Origin: Bradymonas sediminis
GTDB taxonomy: Bacteria; Myxococcota_A; Bradymonadia; Bradymonadales; Bradymonadaceae
Assembly: GCF_003258315.1 (NCBI RefSeq)
Contig: NZ_CP030032.1
Location: 4,032,501 to 4,096,500 of the forward strand
DNA length: 64,000 nt
Reading direction: 5' to 3'
The position numbers and the translations under genes were made by a program. Below the pieces are notes generated by a model. That model saw only the letters and a list, made by a program, of their open reading frames with translations. It was not told where the DNA came from and ran no database searches. Below are positions 43,251-52,649 of the stretch, in pieces (position 1 is the first letter of the stretch; every line of letters starts with the position of its first letter).

Positions 43251-46200
43251 TCAGTCGCACGTGATATAAACGCTGAATGAGTTGAACATGCCGGCAATAC
43301 CACCGGCGGTATCAGCGGCATATAATTGCCACTCGCCGTTGGCGTCCTCACCGACGAAATCGGCCAGAGTACCCGGCCCTTCAACGGTCAGATCCGCCGG
43401 GTAATTACCCACCAGATCACTGGCGCTGCCACCGGAGCCGTCATGCAGACGCACGGTCGTTCCCTGCGGGCTGATCAGATCAACCACCAGGTCTCCACGC
43501 CAGCCATGGGTAATGTTGACGTCGACGCTAACCTCGGAAATGGGGTCAACGCAGCCGGCGATGGTCGCCTTGGCGACGTGACCGGCCGAGTCATTATCAG
43601 CGATGACTCCCGAGGTCGTGTCGCTTGCGGAGACGAAGCCGGGCTCCCACTCACAGGTGTTCGTGCAGCGCGGCGCGCCGTCGCACATCTCGCCGGGCTC
43701 CAACACTCCGTTGCCGCACACGCTCACGGTTTCTTCGGCCACGATCTGATAGACCAGGCTATTATAGCTGGTGCTATTGCTTCGCGTCAGCTCCAGATAG
43801 TAGGTGCCCTGAGTCAGGCCACTAACCATCAGTTGGCCGTCGATACCGGCCGCCGCCACTTCAGCCAGCGAGCTGTCGAGCAGTCGCCACGAGGCAGCAA
43901 AAGTCGGGTTGGTTCCCAGACGCGAGATGCTGAACTTAAGCATCTCGTCGCTCGCCTGGTCAGCGGCGAGGTCGAAGGTGAAATAATCGACATCGGTATC
44001 CGACGGCAGCATTCCGAAGGCTCCAGCGCCACCGATAAGCGCGGTCAAATCGACGCTAGTGGCCTCGGTGTCGGTTTCGTTCGGCTCGACCTCGAGCACG
44101 CCGGTCTCGACGCTGGGGGTGATCGTATAACCTTTGCTCGGGTTGCTATACGACGCGTAGTCGCGCACGATTTCGAGATAATAGGTCTCCGATGCCAGCA
44201 GATTCGCGGCCATCGAGACGCAGCCTTCTTCGACCCCTTCGGGGTGATTGATGCCCAGCGGGTTGCCGCTGCTGTCTCGGATGGTGCAGATATACTCGTC
44301 GGTGCCGGAGCTATCCTGCTCGAGCTTGAGGATCAACACCTCATCCGCGCCCATATCGGCGGCGGGGCTGAACGAGAACACGTCGACATCGTCCGAGTCG
44401 CTACTCACGCCGACCATCGCCTTGCTCAGGTCGAACGCAGTCGCCGTCGCGATGGTTTCGTTGGGCTCAACCTCGATGGAAGGGGCCTCTGCGAACGCCA
44501 GGTTGACATCGTACGAGGAAATAAGCTCCGAGGCGCTGACCTGAAGCAGCATCGTCCCCGCCGCCACCAGTGTGCCGGTGATGGTCTCAGCGCCCGTGGT
44601 AACGAACGAGTTCACCTGCTCGCCGGCCGCGTCAAGGATATAGACGTCGACATCTTCGTCGTTGGGGGTCGTCACGTCACCGGTCAGCGTGACATTCTCG
44701 TTGAGCGTCAGAATGTGGAAATCGGAGCGACCGTCCTGAAGCTCGTCGGTGACCGACGCGCTGACCGTGTCGCCCACACCGGCTGCGCCCAGATCATTCG
44801 GGGTCAGGGTGTTGATGGTGACCTTGGCATCGGTAAGCGGGCTGGAGCTGAACCCGGAATTGTCGAGCTCGAGGATGAACGTGCCGCCGGTCTCGGTATA
44901 GTGATAGCGGTAGCGCGTCAGGCTCGTATAGGCCTCATTGATATAAACGTTGCCGCTGACATCCCGCAGGGAGATGTCGACGGCGTCGCCTTCGACGTTG
45001 AAGTGCGAGATCTCGATGACCTGACCGGCGCTCACGCTAAAGGTGTAGCTCTGCACCGCCGCGCTGCCGATGGTCGTGGGGGTCGAGCTGGCGGACCCGT
45101 CATTCTCGATGGTGCCGATGGCCTCGAAATTATCGGCCCGCTCACTGCTGATCTCGAAGGTCGCGTCGGTGCGCAGCGCGAAGGACCAATCGACCGCGAT
45201 GAGCAACTCACCGCTGGGCGGGATGACCATCTCGAACGTATCACCCGCCTCAAACTCGACATTGCCGGCGAAATCGGTGGCGCTATTCCACATGCTGAAG
45301 ACGCCGTCGGCGCCATCTTCGCTCGACTCAATCGTCACCGTGACCAGGTCGCCGGCGTCATAGCCGGTCACCGAATAATAGTGGTCGCTCAGCGAGCCAA
45401 AGTCGCCGGTCAAGGTGTCGGCGTTGAGGTTGAACGCGCTCGGAGCGGGCGTGTCGATCTGCTTAAGCGAGCCGACATAGCCCCACTCGTCGCCACCGGC
45501 CGGGAAGTCGGTATAGAATACCGACAAGGGCAGGACGGTGATCGAATAGGTGCCGTCGGCCGGCAGCAGGAGCTGGCGCGCCGAACCCGGTCCAGCGATC
45601 GCCGGGCTGACCCGGAAATATCCATTGGGGCCTTCGACGAAGAAGACGGGGCTGACGGCGCCGGTGGATTGAACCGAGAGCTCAAACCAATCGCCAGCCG
45701 ACGCCTCAAACGTGTAGACGTCGACGTCCTGGTCCAACTCGCCATCCTCGTCGAGATCTTCGGGGGCGCCGATCGTGCCGGTGAATACGGTCGCCGAGCC
45801 GGGGCCTTTGAGCGTCAACGCCTGGGCGGTGCCGCCGAGGGCCGGGTCGTTATTCTCAGCTTCGGTGAGATCCGCGCTGGCGGCCAATTCTTCGGCCGGG
45901 CTGGCGCACACACCGTCAACGATCACGTCGCCGACGCTGCAGGCATAGCCGGGCAGGCAAAGGCCACTGGCGTCGTCAAAAACGGTGCCTTCGTCGCAGA
46001 CATCGGCGGTCGGAACACAGGTGCCCGTGTTTCCGTCAATCGCCGTGCCCTCGCCGCATTCCGCGGTGCCGGCGACGCAATTGCCCGTGTTGGGGTCCAG
46101 CGTTGCGCCGTCTTCACAGGCGTCCGGCGCGATCACGCAGCGGCCCTGGTCGTCTTCGGTGGTCTTGGGGCCGCAGGAGACCGTCTCGGAAGGAACGCAT

Positions 46201-46385
46201 GCGCCGTTCTCCTCAACCGTGCCCGCGCCACAGGTGATGCCACCTTCGCCGCCTGCTTCGGCAACACATTTGCCATCTTTCTCCGTCGTGCCGTCCCCGC
46301 ATTCGGGTCCGCCGCAACCGACGGCGGGCAACGAGGCCAGCGCCAACGCGCCCATCAACAATACAAGTCGTAACTGTGCTTTCAT
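43251..46385 (-). CDS. giant Cys-rich/PPC lipoprotein B with complete P domain
   Basis: A 1044-residue paralogue of lipoprotein A; the signal ends in the lipobox 'LPAVGC' at Cys24. Same order of parts: Cys repeats to ~160, then PPC-like domains ('EAENNDPALGGTAQALTLKG', 'EVEPNETIATATAFDLSKAM', 'EVEPNETDTEATSVDLTALI'). It additionally has a myxobacterial-style Cys motif 'CGNGVLEPGEMCDG' and a full ~110-residue P/Homo-B domain at the end ('HGWRGDLVVDLISPQGTTVR', 'NGEWQLYAADTAGGIAGMFN'). P domains normally follow subtilisin-like proteases, but none is present here, so the role is probably binding or structural. It is transcribed upstream of paralogue A with its own terminator between. Confidence 0.9.
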   Translation of the reverse strand: MKAQLRLVLLMGALALASLPAVGCGGPECGDGTTEKDGKCVAEAGGEGGITCGAGTVEENGACVPSETVSCGPKTTEDDQGRCVIAPDACEDGATLDPNTGNCVAGTAECGEGTAIDGNTGTCVPTADVCDEGTVFDDASGLCLPGYACSVGDVIVDGVCASPAEELAASADLTEAENNDPALGGTAQALTLKGPGSATVFTGTIGAPEDLDEDGELDQDVDVYTFEASAGDWFELSVQSTGAVSPVFFVEGPNGYFRVSPAIAGPGSARQLLLPADGTYSITVLPLSVFYTDFPAGGDEWGYVGSLKQIDTPAPSAFNLNADTLTGDFGSLSDHYYSVTGYDAGDLVTVTIESSEDGADGVFSMWNSATDFAGNVEFEAGDTFEMVIPPSGELLIAVDWSFALRTDATFEISSERADNFEAIGTIENDGSASSTPTTIGSAAVQSYTFSVSAGQVIEISHFNVEGDAVDISLRDVSGNVYINEAYTSLTRYRYHYTETGGTFILELDNSGFSSSPLTDAKVTINTLTPNDLGAAGVGDTVSASVTDELQDGRSDFHILTLNENVTLTGDVTTPNDEDVDVYILDAAGEQVNSFVTTGAETITGTLVAAGTMLLQVSASELISSYDVNLAFAEAPSIEVEPNETIATATAFDLSKAMVGVSSDSDDVDVFSFSPAADMGADEVLILKLEQDSSGTDEYICTIRDSSGNPLGINHPEGVEEGCVSMAANLLASETYYLEIVRDYASYSNPSKGYTITPSVETGVLEVEPNETDTEATSVDLTALIGGAGAFGMLPSDTDVDYFTFDLAADQASDEMLKFSISRLGTNPTFAASWRLLDSSLAEVAAAGIDGQLMVSGLTQGTYYLELTRSNSTSYNSLVYQIVAEETVSVCGNGVLEPGEMCDGAPRCTNTCEWEPGFVSASDTTSGVIADNDSAGHVAKATIAGCVDPISEVSVDVNITHGWRGDLVVDLISPQGTTVRLHDGSGGSASDLVGNYPADLTVEGPGTLADFVGEDANGEWQLYAADTAGGIAGMFNSFSVYITCD

Positions 46386-46592
46386 CAGACTTCCTTGCTT
46401 ATAAAGTAACTGAACTTCTGCAACTGCTTATTATTCGACGAGCGAATACTACACGTACATCGCCCTCGTTTCCAACCCTGTTGCCCCCCAATCAATTGAA
46501 AAAGCACATCTTTTCACACAAAAGCGCCCCACAACCCTAATATTTGAGTCGTGAGGCGCGAACACAATGAAATAAGCAGCGAATGGGCGCGC

Positions 46593-49500
46593 CTAGAGAA
46601 AGGAGCGCAGTCGGCCCGTCAGCGCATCGAATCGCGCCCGGTCCCAGTCTTCGGACGGGCTATAGGCAAGCGCCGACGCCTTTTTACCGACGCTGATCTT
46701 CTCGATCGCCGCCCAATCATCGAGCAGGCGCACCGCGTTCTTAAAGGTCGGCTTCGAGATCGACTCATAATAGAAGATCTGGCCGGCCGCATAATCCGCC
46801 CGTGATTTTTTAAGCGCCTTCTTGATCAGCGCGTCGCGCTCCCAGCGGGCCTCGCTCTGGGCGACCATCTCGACGACCAGGGCGTAGGCCTCCAAAAGAC
46901 TGGCGACCAGGCGCGCGAAGAAGTTGAGCTCGGCCGGGAACGGGTCGGGGATGCGCACCCGCGCGCCCACCACCGCCTCGCGGGGGTCCTGATCGTCCTT
47001 AAATCCGTCGAAGCCCTCGACCTCCACCCAACCCGCCGCCTCGAACCCGCGCAGCGTGCGCAAAAAGACGTTCTCAAATTGGGCGCGCTCCTCATAGATC
47101 CACTCAAATTTGAACAGCTTGCTCAAAAAGCGGGTCTCCTCCATGAGCTCGGCCATCGAAATATCGGTGGCCTTGAATTTGCGCACCGCGCTGGCGAGCA
47201 GGGCCTGGGCGACGAAATAGTGCACGATATTATTGCGATAATAGGCAAGCTCCGGGCGCGACTCCTCGGGGACGCTATAGAACACATCGTCGCCGACCCT
47301 CTCGACCCGAACCTGCTTATTATCCGTGAACAGACCGATCGCCTCCTCGATCACGCTCTCGACCGCGTCGCCCATCACCGACTCAAGGCCACCCGCGGCG
47401 CTCGGGCGCGAGTCATTCCCGCTCAACTTATCCAGGCTCGGCCAGCGCGCGCGCGCGCCCGCGCTGCGAAGCGCCGCCAATTGCGCGTCGAACTCCTCGA
47501 GCCCCTCGGTCAGGGTCCCCGAGATGCGCGCCGGCTCTTCGCGATTGATCAGCAGATGCAGGATAAACCCGACCTCGTCGAGCAGCAGGCGCCGCGAGAT
47601 CCCCGCCGGCTGGCCGCTGTCCGCGTCGCCATCTTTCAGGCTGATATTCGACAGCAATGCCATCGCCGCCAGCGCCGTCGGCGTGACCGTGGCGACGTGG
47701 TTGATCTCGTAGATGATCCGATGCGCCAGGCGCACCGTCACCGCGTCCATATCTTCGTCGGAGGGGCGCAGGTGGTCGATCTCATAGAGGTCGAGATAGT
47801 CGCCCAGGCTGATCGGGTCGCCGAACTCAATATAGAGGCGCCCGTATTTACTGGTCAGAAATTTGGGCGTCTTGAGCAGCCCGGTGATGCCCTCTTTTTG
47901 CTTCTCCCCGCCGAGCAGCTCCCGCCGATAGGAGCGCTCCTCGATGATCCGCTCATAGCCCACCGAGATGGGCACCAACTTCAGCGAGTCGATGCGCCCC
48001 GAGGTATAGGCCCGGATGATCATCTCGAGCATGCCGTATTTCGGCTTGATCAACTTCCCGGTGCGGCTGCGCGTGCCCTCGATAAAGAACTCAATGGGGT
48101 AGCCCTCTTCCATCTGGCTGATCAGATACTCGCGAAAGACCAGCGGGTATAACTTCTCGCCGCGGAAGGTGCGCCGAATAAAGAAACCACCGGCCCAGCG
48201 AAATAGCGGGCCCATCGGCCAAAACGAGAGGTTCACGCCGGCGGCTACCAGCGGGGTCACCATCCCGTAATTATACATAATATAGCTCATCACCAGATAA
48301 TCGACGTGGCTCTTATGGCTGGGGATCAGCACGATGCTGCTGTCGCGCGCGGCCTCCTTGACCTTCTCAAGCCCCTCGGTATCCAGGTCCAGACCGTCAT
48401 AGATGCGGTACCACACGAAGCTGAGCACCGACGCCCAGATCTTGAGCATCAGCGGGCTCGGCGAGGCGGCGATCTCGTCGAATTGCTCGCGCACCCGCTC
48501 GCGGATGACGGCCTCGTCGACGCCTTCTTCGGCGGCCATCTCGCGCACCGCCTCGATCAGCGCCGGCCGGTTGATCATCTGCTTATAGAGCACCTCCGGC
48601 GCCTCGCCGGTGGGCCCCAGGATGACGCTGCGCTCGCGCTCCAGATAGTTGAGCAGGCGCGCGCGCAACAATTCCGAGGCGTCCGCGCTGCCCGCGTGCG
48701 GGTATTCGCGCAGGAAACTCTCCAGATTCAGCGTGGTCGAGATCTGCACCATCGGCTGGCCGATCTTAAAAAAGCTCTGCCAGAAGGTCTGAAAGAAGGA
48801 GAGAAATTTGCGGAAGAACCCGGGGCGCTGCGGCGTGCCGAACACCTCCTGAATCAACCCGGCGCGCTTGGGGTCCGGGCGCTTCTCCCAGACCAACAAA
48901 AGCGGCACGACGATGATCGGGCGCGCGCTGTGTTTTTGCGCGTGGATAAGACGAGTCAGGTATTTTTGGCTGAATTCGTAATTTTCTTCGGCGCCTTTTT
49001 TGGATTCTTCCAAAAAGAGAAAGGCCGCCTGGTTATTCTCCACCAGCGCCTGCATGCAAAGCTCGGGCGCCTCGGCGGGCTTGCGCCGAAAAAGCTGCTT
49101 TAGCCAGGCGAAGGGGCCGCGCACCCAATTGGTGTTGACGCCGTTGGCGTATTGGGCCAGGGGCAGGTCATTTTTAAGGAAGAGATAATTAAAATACAGA
49201 TAATCGAGGAAGCTGCGCGACTGCATCACATACACCGGCGTGCCGGTCTCGGCGACGTCGCGCAGATTGTCGCGGTTGCGCTGCCCAAAGAGCACATGGG
49301 TAAATAGGATCGACCCGATGAGCCGCAGCAGGCGCCCGGTGACCCGCAGCATCGCCGACTTGTGGGGGCGCTCTAACAACCGCGCTGCCAGCGCCGCGTG
49401 CTCGGTGCGCACCACCTCCAGTTCACTGGTCTGCGTGACCTCGGACTCCTCGTCCAGGCGCGGCAGATCCGCCGGCAGCGTCGACTCACGCGGCTTCTTG

Positions 49501-49610
49501 GTCACTGATTCAGACTCCGACACGCCCGGCTCAGCCGCGTCCGCGCGCGCCACCTCTTCTGAGGGTTGCGGGTCCTTCTCGTAATTTTGAATTTCGCGAT
49601 CCACCGTCAA
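46593..49610 (-). CDS. plsB: PlsB-like glycerol-3-phosphate 1-O-acyltransferase
   Basis: Transfers an acyl group to the sn-1 position of glycerol 3-phosphate, the first step of phospholipid synthesis. The 1005-residue sequence is longer than E. coli PlsB (about 807). The catalytic motif H432-x4-D437 ('PSHKSHVDYLVMSY') is followed by 'AAGVNLSFWPMGPLFRWAGG', 'FFIRRTFRGEKLYPLVFREY' and 'IEFFIEGTRSRTGK', all PlsB-type. The N-terminal ~340 residues contain the usual degenerate first acyltransferase-like region ('MQSRSFLDYLYFNYLF') preceded by a disordered acidic leader. The start is a TTG at 49610; the true start may be the GTG two codons on. GpsA at 26.3 kb would supply the substrate. Confidence 0.93.
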   Translation of the reverse strand: MTVDREIQNYEKDPQPSEEVARADAAEPGVSESESVTKKPRESTLPADLPRLDEESEVTQTSELEVVRTEHAALAARLLERPHKSAMLRVTGRLLRLIGSILFTHVLFGQRNRDNLRDVAETGTPVYVMQSRSFLDYLYFNYLFLKNDLPLAQYANGVNTNWVRGPFAWLKQLFRRKPAEAPELCMQALVENNQAAFLFLEESKKGAEENYEFSQKYLTRLIHAQKHSARPIIVVPLLLVWEKRPDPKRAGLIQEVFGTPQRPGFFRKFLSFFQTFWQSFFKIGQPMVQISTTLNLESFLREYPHAGSADASELLRARLLNYLERERSVILGPTGEAPEVLYKQMINRPALIEAVREMAAEEGVDEAVIRERVREQFDEIAASPSPLMLKIWASVLSFVWYRIYDGLDLDTEGLEKVKEAARDSSIVLIPSHKSHVDYLVMSYIMYNYGMVTPLVAAGVNLSFWPMGPLFRWAGGFFIRRTFRGEKLYPLVFREYLISQMEEGYPIEFFIEGTRSRTGKLIKPKYGMLEMIIRAYTSGRIDSLKLVPISVGYERIIEERSYRRELLGGEKQKEGITGLLKTPKFLTSKYGRLYIEFGDPISLGDYLDLYEIDHLRPSDEDMDAVTVRLAHRIIYEINHVATVTPTALAAMALLSNISLKDGDADSGQPAGISRRLLLDEVGFILHLLINREEPARISGTLTEGLEEFDAQLAALRSAGARARWPSLDKLSGNDSRPSAAGGLESVMGDAVESVIEEAIGLFTDNKQVRVERVGDDVFYSVPEESRPELAYYRNNIVHYFVAQALLASAVRKFKATDISMAELMEETRFLSKLFKFEWIYEERAQFENVFLRTLRGFEAAGWVEVEGFDGFKDDQDPREAVVGARVRIPDPFPAELNFFARLVASLLEAYALVVEMVAQSEARWERDALIKKALKKSRADYAAGQIFYYESISKPTFKNAVRLLDDWAAIEKISVGKKASALAYSPSEDWDRARFDALTGRLRSFL

Positions 49611-50013
49611 GGTTAGCTGCCCTATCTAAAGTATGCGCTTGAAGCGGTTCAATAGTCACTCCATCCAATCCCTACAACACGTCCCTGGCTTTCGCACCCC
49701 AAAAAGCGGCGCTCTCTTCGGATTTAGGGGAGCTGGCCAAACTCGGGAGCATCTCAACGATTGCGATTTTCGCTGTGGCGTGCTAATGCCCACGCTCTAG
49801 AGCCCCTTGCCAAGGATGCGGCATCGCGAATAAGTTAGGGCCTTTACTCGTTGGACACCTGAAGTAGCCGCGTGCGAGCCACGCGGAACGTTGTTGGCGG
49901 CCCCCGCTGCACACACCTCTTCAAACACACAGTCCTACACCCATACCAGTGCGCTCCAAAGCAACTTCGCGTTGCGTTCTGGCCGGTTCACACCCCCCAC
50001 CCGGAGGTTTCGG
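49611..50013. other. divergent intergenic region plsB / three-gene cassette
   Basis: 403 bp with lower GC. It contains a 7-bp-stem hairpin (CCGCGTG / CACGCGG) at 49868-49886 without a T-run, and the GGAGGT ribosome-binding site at 50003-50008. No open frame with coding character or RNA gene was recognised. Confidence 0.4.
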
Positions 50014-51114
50014 TTGAATACGACCACTTTTCTAAAACGTCATCTTGATGCCTCGGACGAGGAGATACTTCGACTCATCGAGATGGCCACCAACGCGCTC
50101 GTTGAAAGCACCGATTACCCGGCTGGCGGAAATCCCGAGGAGCGCGTCTGGCGCTACCTGCAATACCCGTATTATCTGGGACTCTTCGCGCGACGCGTCG
50201 TCGCGGCAGAGGGCATTTCCAACCACGTCAAAGAAAAACTGTGCCACGCCTGCCTTCAGGTCAATTTGCACCTGGAAGAAGGCCAAGAGCCCGGCCCCGG
50301 CCTCTTTATGTTGACGGCCTGGCTGGGGACTCACTCCCTGCTGACCCGCCGCGACTACCTCGGATTGCGCCGCGGCATCATCTGGCTGCCGCGGCTGACC
50401 TCGAATTACGAGGAGCATGAGGAATACCTCATCCCGGCCTGCCGCGGCATCTTCACCAACTTCAAGATCAGCCGCGAGGAGTCCATCGAGATTATCTTGA
50501 TGGTCCTCACCGCCAAAGAAGCCATCGGCGCGCGCGGCCGCCCGATCTTCGACTTCCTGATGAGCCTGGACGCGCTCAATAAGACGCTCAAGCGCGAGGT
50601 CTGCAATATCGTGGTCGAGAACGCGATTCCGTTCCCGCGCGGCGAATACGAGCACCCGCTCGAGTGCAACTCCCAGGAGCAAGACCGCCTGAGCATCCGC
50701 TTCTTGCCCGGCAGCGTGCGCCGCCGGGCCGTGGTGTGGCTGGCCCGATTGGGCGGCGACCCGATGGACCTGCTCAAAAAGTTGCTCAAGCCGGGGACGG
50801 TGCGCGGCTACGGCGGCGACCATGTCGCCAGCGGCGCCCTGGACCTGCTCGACGAGCAATGGGAAAATATCGAAGAGCAAACGCGCCTGGCCCTGCTCGC
50901 CAAAGCCGCCGACCTGCCCGACACCTCGGTCCGGAAGCGCGCTTATATCCTCGGCGAGAAATATATGGGCATGGAATTCCTCGAGCAGTCGCTTGATGAC
51001 AAGGCCAAGAGCCTGCGTGAATGGGCGCGCGAGCGCCTGGAGCGACGCGAGGTGGAAGGTCCGCCCTCCATCGAGCAATTGCAGGCGGAGCTCGAAGAAG
51101 AGATCGAAGAATAA
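50014..51114 (+). CDS. HEAT-like repeat protein of unknown function
   Basis: A 366-residue soluble, mostly helical protein. The TTG at 50014 is chosen because a perfect GGAGGT lies 5 bases upstream; the open frame reaching back to 49891 has no such site and adds a low-complexity leader. Helical pairs recur ('RRRAVVWLARLGGDPMDLLK', 'SGALDLLDEQWENIEEQTRL', 'KAKSLREWARERLERREVEG'), suggesting alpha-solenoid (HEAT/ARM-like) packing in the C-terminal half. There are no catalytic motifs, signal peptide or membrane helix. It opens a tight plus-strand cassette: the next start is 29 bp after its stop. I do not recognise the family. Confidence 0.72.
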   Translation: MNTTTFLKRHLDASDEEILRLIEMATNALVESTDYPAGGNPEERVWRYLQYPYYLGLFARRVVAAEGISNHVKEKLCHACLQVNLHLEEGQEPGPGLFMLTAWLGTHSLLTRRDYLGLRRGIIWLPRLTSNYEEHEEYLIPACRGIFTNFKISREESIEIILMVLTAKEAIGARGRPIFDFLMSLDALNKTLKREVCNIVVENAIPFPRGEYEHPLECNSQEQDRLSIRFLPGSVRRRAVVWLARLGGDPMDLLKKLLKPGTVRGYGGDHVASGALDLLDEQWENIEEQTRLALLAKAADLPDTSVRKRAYILGEKYMGMEFLEQSLDDKAKSLREWARERLERREVEGPPSIEQLQAELEEEIEE

Positions 51115-51143
51115 CGCGCGCATCCCGCTCCCGAGGAGCCCCC

Positions 51144-51425
51144 GTGGTCACCTGGACCCTATCGGTGGACCGGCGCAAAGCCCAACGCGCCGCCATCATC
51201 GCCGAATTGGACGCCCTCGCCGAGGGCGTCCAAGACCTCACGATCGAGGTCTTCGCCGAAGACCATTATTGGAACGCCGCCGACCACGGGGCGTTCCGCG
51301 ATTTTGTGCCTTTCGCCACCCTGAGCCACCCCCACGCGGAAGGCCTCGAATACGTCGCCGAAGCGCTCCTTGAGAGCTTCGGTTGGCTGGTCGACTTCCG
51401 CCCCCCCGAAGTCACCGAGGACTAA
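51144..51425 (+). CDS. small hypothetical protein (93 aa)
   Basis: A 93-residue acidic protein starting with GTG 51144 after a clear GAGGAG site (5-base spacing). The longer open frame from 51021 overlaps the upstream gene in another frame and is not needed. Sequence features: 'SVDRRKAQRAAIIAELDALA', 'LTIEVFAEDHYWNAADHGAF' and a C-terminal amphipathic helix ('YVAEALLESFGWLVDFRPPE'), suggesting a small alpha/beta fold. It sits 29 bp after the HEAT-like gene and 3 bp before the F1-beta-like gene. Function unknown; position suggests it binds one of those products. Confidence 0.68.
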   Translation: MVTWTLSVDRRKAQRAAIIAELDALAEGVQDLTIEVFAEDHYWNAADHGAFRDFVPFATLSHPHAEGLEYVAEALLESFGWLVDFRPPEVTED

Positions 51426-51428
51426 TCC

Positions 51429-52547
51429 GTGGAATTCGAGAATTACGAACAACGCCCCAGCGCGATCATTCGCTGCGAGGGCGATTCGCTTCGCGCCTTC
51501 GTCGGTGACACCCTGCCGGGCATCGGCGAATCCCTGGAGATCCGCTCCGAAGCGGGCGACTCGGTCTTCGCCGTGGTGCGCCGCCACGTCGGCGGGCGCG
51601 AGGTCGACGCGCTGCTGCTCGACCCGCCCGCCTGGGTCCAACCCGGGTGCGCGGTTCACGCCACCGGCAAAGACGCGCATATGCCGTTGCCCAGCGCAGG
51701 CGTCACGCAATTAAAAGACCTGGCGTTCTCGGCCGGCGCCGAAGATGCCACCGACACCTTCGCCTTCCGCGCGCGCGAGTTGGCCTTCGCCGAATTAAAC
51801 GGCGCACGCCCCGCCCTCTCCACCGGCTTTGGCCCGGTCGACACCCTCGCCCCGGTCGCCGCCGCCGGCGTCAACCTGGTGCTCGACGCATCGCCCAACG
51901 CCGACGCGTTCAACACCCTCTGCGCCCGCATCGCCGCCGCCGGCGACTTCGACGCGAAGCTGCGCCTGAGCAATGATGGCAGCCCGGCCGACTGGGTCAC
52001 CCACCAATTGGAGCTTGAGCCGAACCCCGCGCGCCAACTGACCGGCGTGCGCGTCCTCACCAACTGGGCCGCCCGCCTGCGCGACCAGGGCCAGAACCTG
52101 CTGGTCTGCGCCGAGCTTCCGCCGCTGTCGACGCCCGGGTTCACCAGCCCCGAGGACGCCGCCCAGGGCACTTCCATCGGCGAGGTCATCGACCTGCTGG
52201 GCACCGCCCTGAGCTCGACCCACACCGCCACGGTCACCACCCTGCTGCGCCTGCCGCTGTTCGACAGCGCCGCCGGCATCGACGCCATCATCGAGACGAT
52301 GTCGCTGGGCGACGTCGACGCCCAGATATTTGTCGACGCCGACACCCGCTTCGTCCCCACCCGCTCAACCTCGCGCGCCCAGCTCGACGCCGACGCCCAG
52401 AGCCAGCAACAACAGCTGCTCTCGCTGCTCAACCGCGCCGCCAACGCCCGCGACAAAGCCGCCCTCCTGGGCGAATTCGGCGTCACCGACGCCGAGCTGC
52501 AGGCCATCGCCGACGCCGATCAATTAAACGTCTCGCTGCTCGACTAA
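51429..52547 (+). CDS. degenerate F1-ATPase beta-subunit-like protein lacking the P-loop
   Basis: A 372-residue protein from GTG 51429. Residues ~20-95 follow the N-terminal beta-barrel of rotary ATPase catalytic subunits ('FVGDTLPGIGESLEIRSEAG', 'HVGGREVDALLLDP', 'VQPGCAVHATGKDAHMPLPS'). Residues 131-165 follow the nucleotide-domain entry ('STGFGPVDTLAPVAAAGVNL' against the F1 pattern E-T-G-I-K-V-x-D-L-L-A-P), but the Walker A that should come next is replaced by 'VLDASPNADAF'. The Walker B region reads 'LLVCAELPPLS', and 'FVPTRSTSR' corresponds to the S-R segment before the C-domain. The C-terminal helical domain is very short. ATP hydrolysis is not expected; a scaffold or regulatory role is inferred. 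It ends a three-gene cassette. Confidence 0.75.
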   Translation: MEFENYEQRPSAIIRCEGDSLRAFVGDTLPGIGESLEIRSEAGDSVFAVVRRHVGGREVDALLLDPPAWVQPGCAVHATGKDAHMPLPSAGVTQLKDLAFSAGAEDATDTFAFRARELAFAELNGARPALSTGFGPVDTLAPVAAAGVNLVLDASPNADAFNTLCARIAAAGDFDAKLRLSNDGSPADWVTHQLELEPNPARQLTGVRVLTNWAARLRDQGQNLLVCAELPPLSTPGFTSPEDAAQGTSIGEVIDLLGTALSSTHTATVTTLLRLPLFDSAAGIDAIIETMSLGDVDAQIFVDADTRFVPTRSTSRAQLDADAQSQQQQLLSLLNRAANARDKAALLGEFGVTDAELQAIADADQLNVSLLD

Positions 52548-52604
52548 CCGGCCCCCAACCCAACGCCCCCCGCCAACCCAACGCCCCCGAGAAAGCATCA
52601 GTAG

Positions 52605-52649
52605 ATCTTCCCCTCTGGGGAAGATGTCGCGAAGCGACAGAAGGGGGGC
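52605..52649. repeat. REP-like double hairpin
   Basis: Two adjacent perfect hairpins (ATCTTCCCC-tct-GGGGAAGAT at 52605-52625 and GTCGC-gaa-GCGAC at 52626-52638), bracketed by GCCCCC at 52583-52588 and GGGGGGC at 52643-52649. It is preceded by a short direct repeat of CCAACCCAACGCCCCC. It looks like a dispersed palindromic element rather than part of a gene. Confidence 0.55.

Noticed and set aside
43326-46373. A 1015-codon open frame antisense to giant lipoprotein B
   Set aside because: Arg/His/Gly-rich translation without recognisable motifs; the minus strand carries a clear lipoprotein with PPC and P domains.
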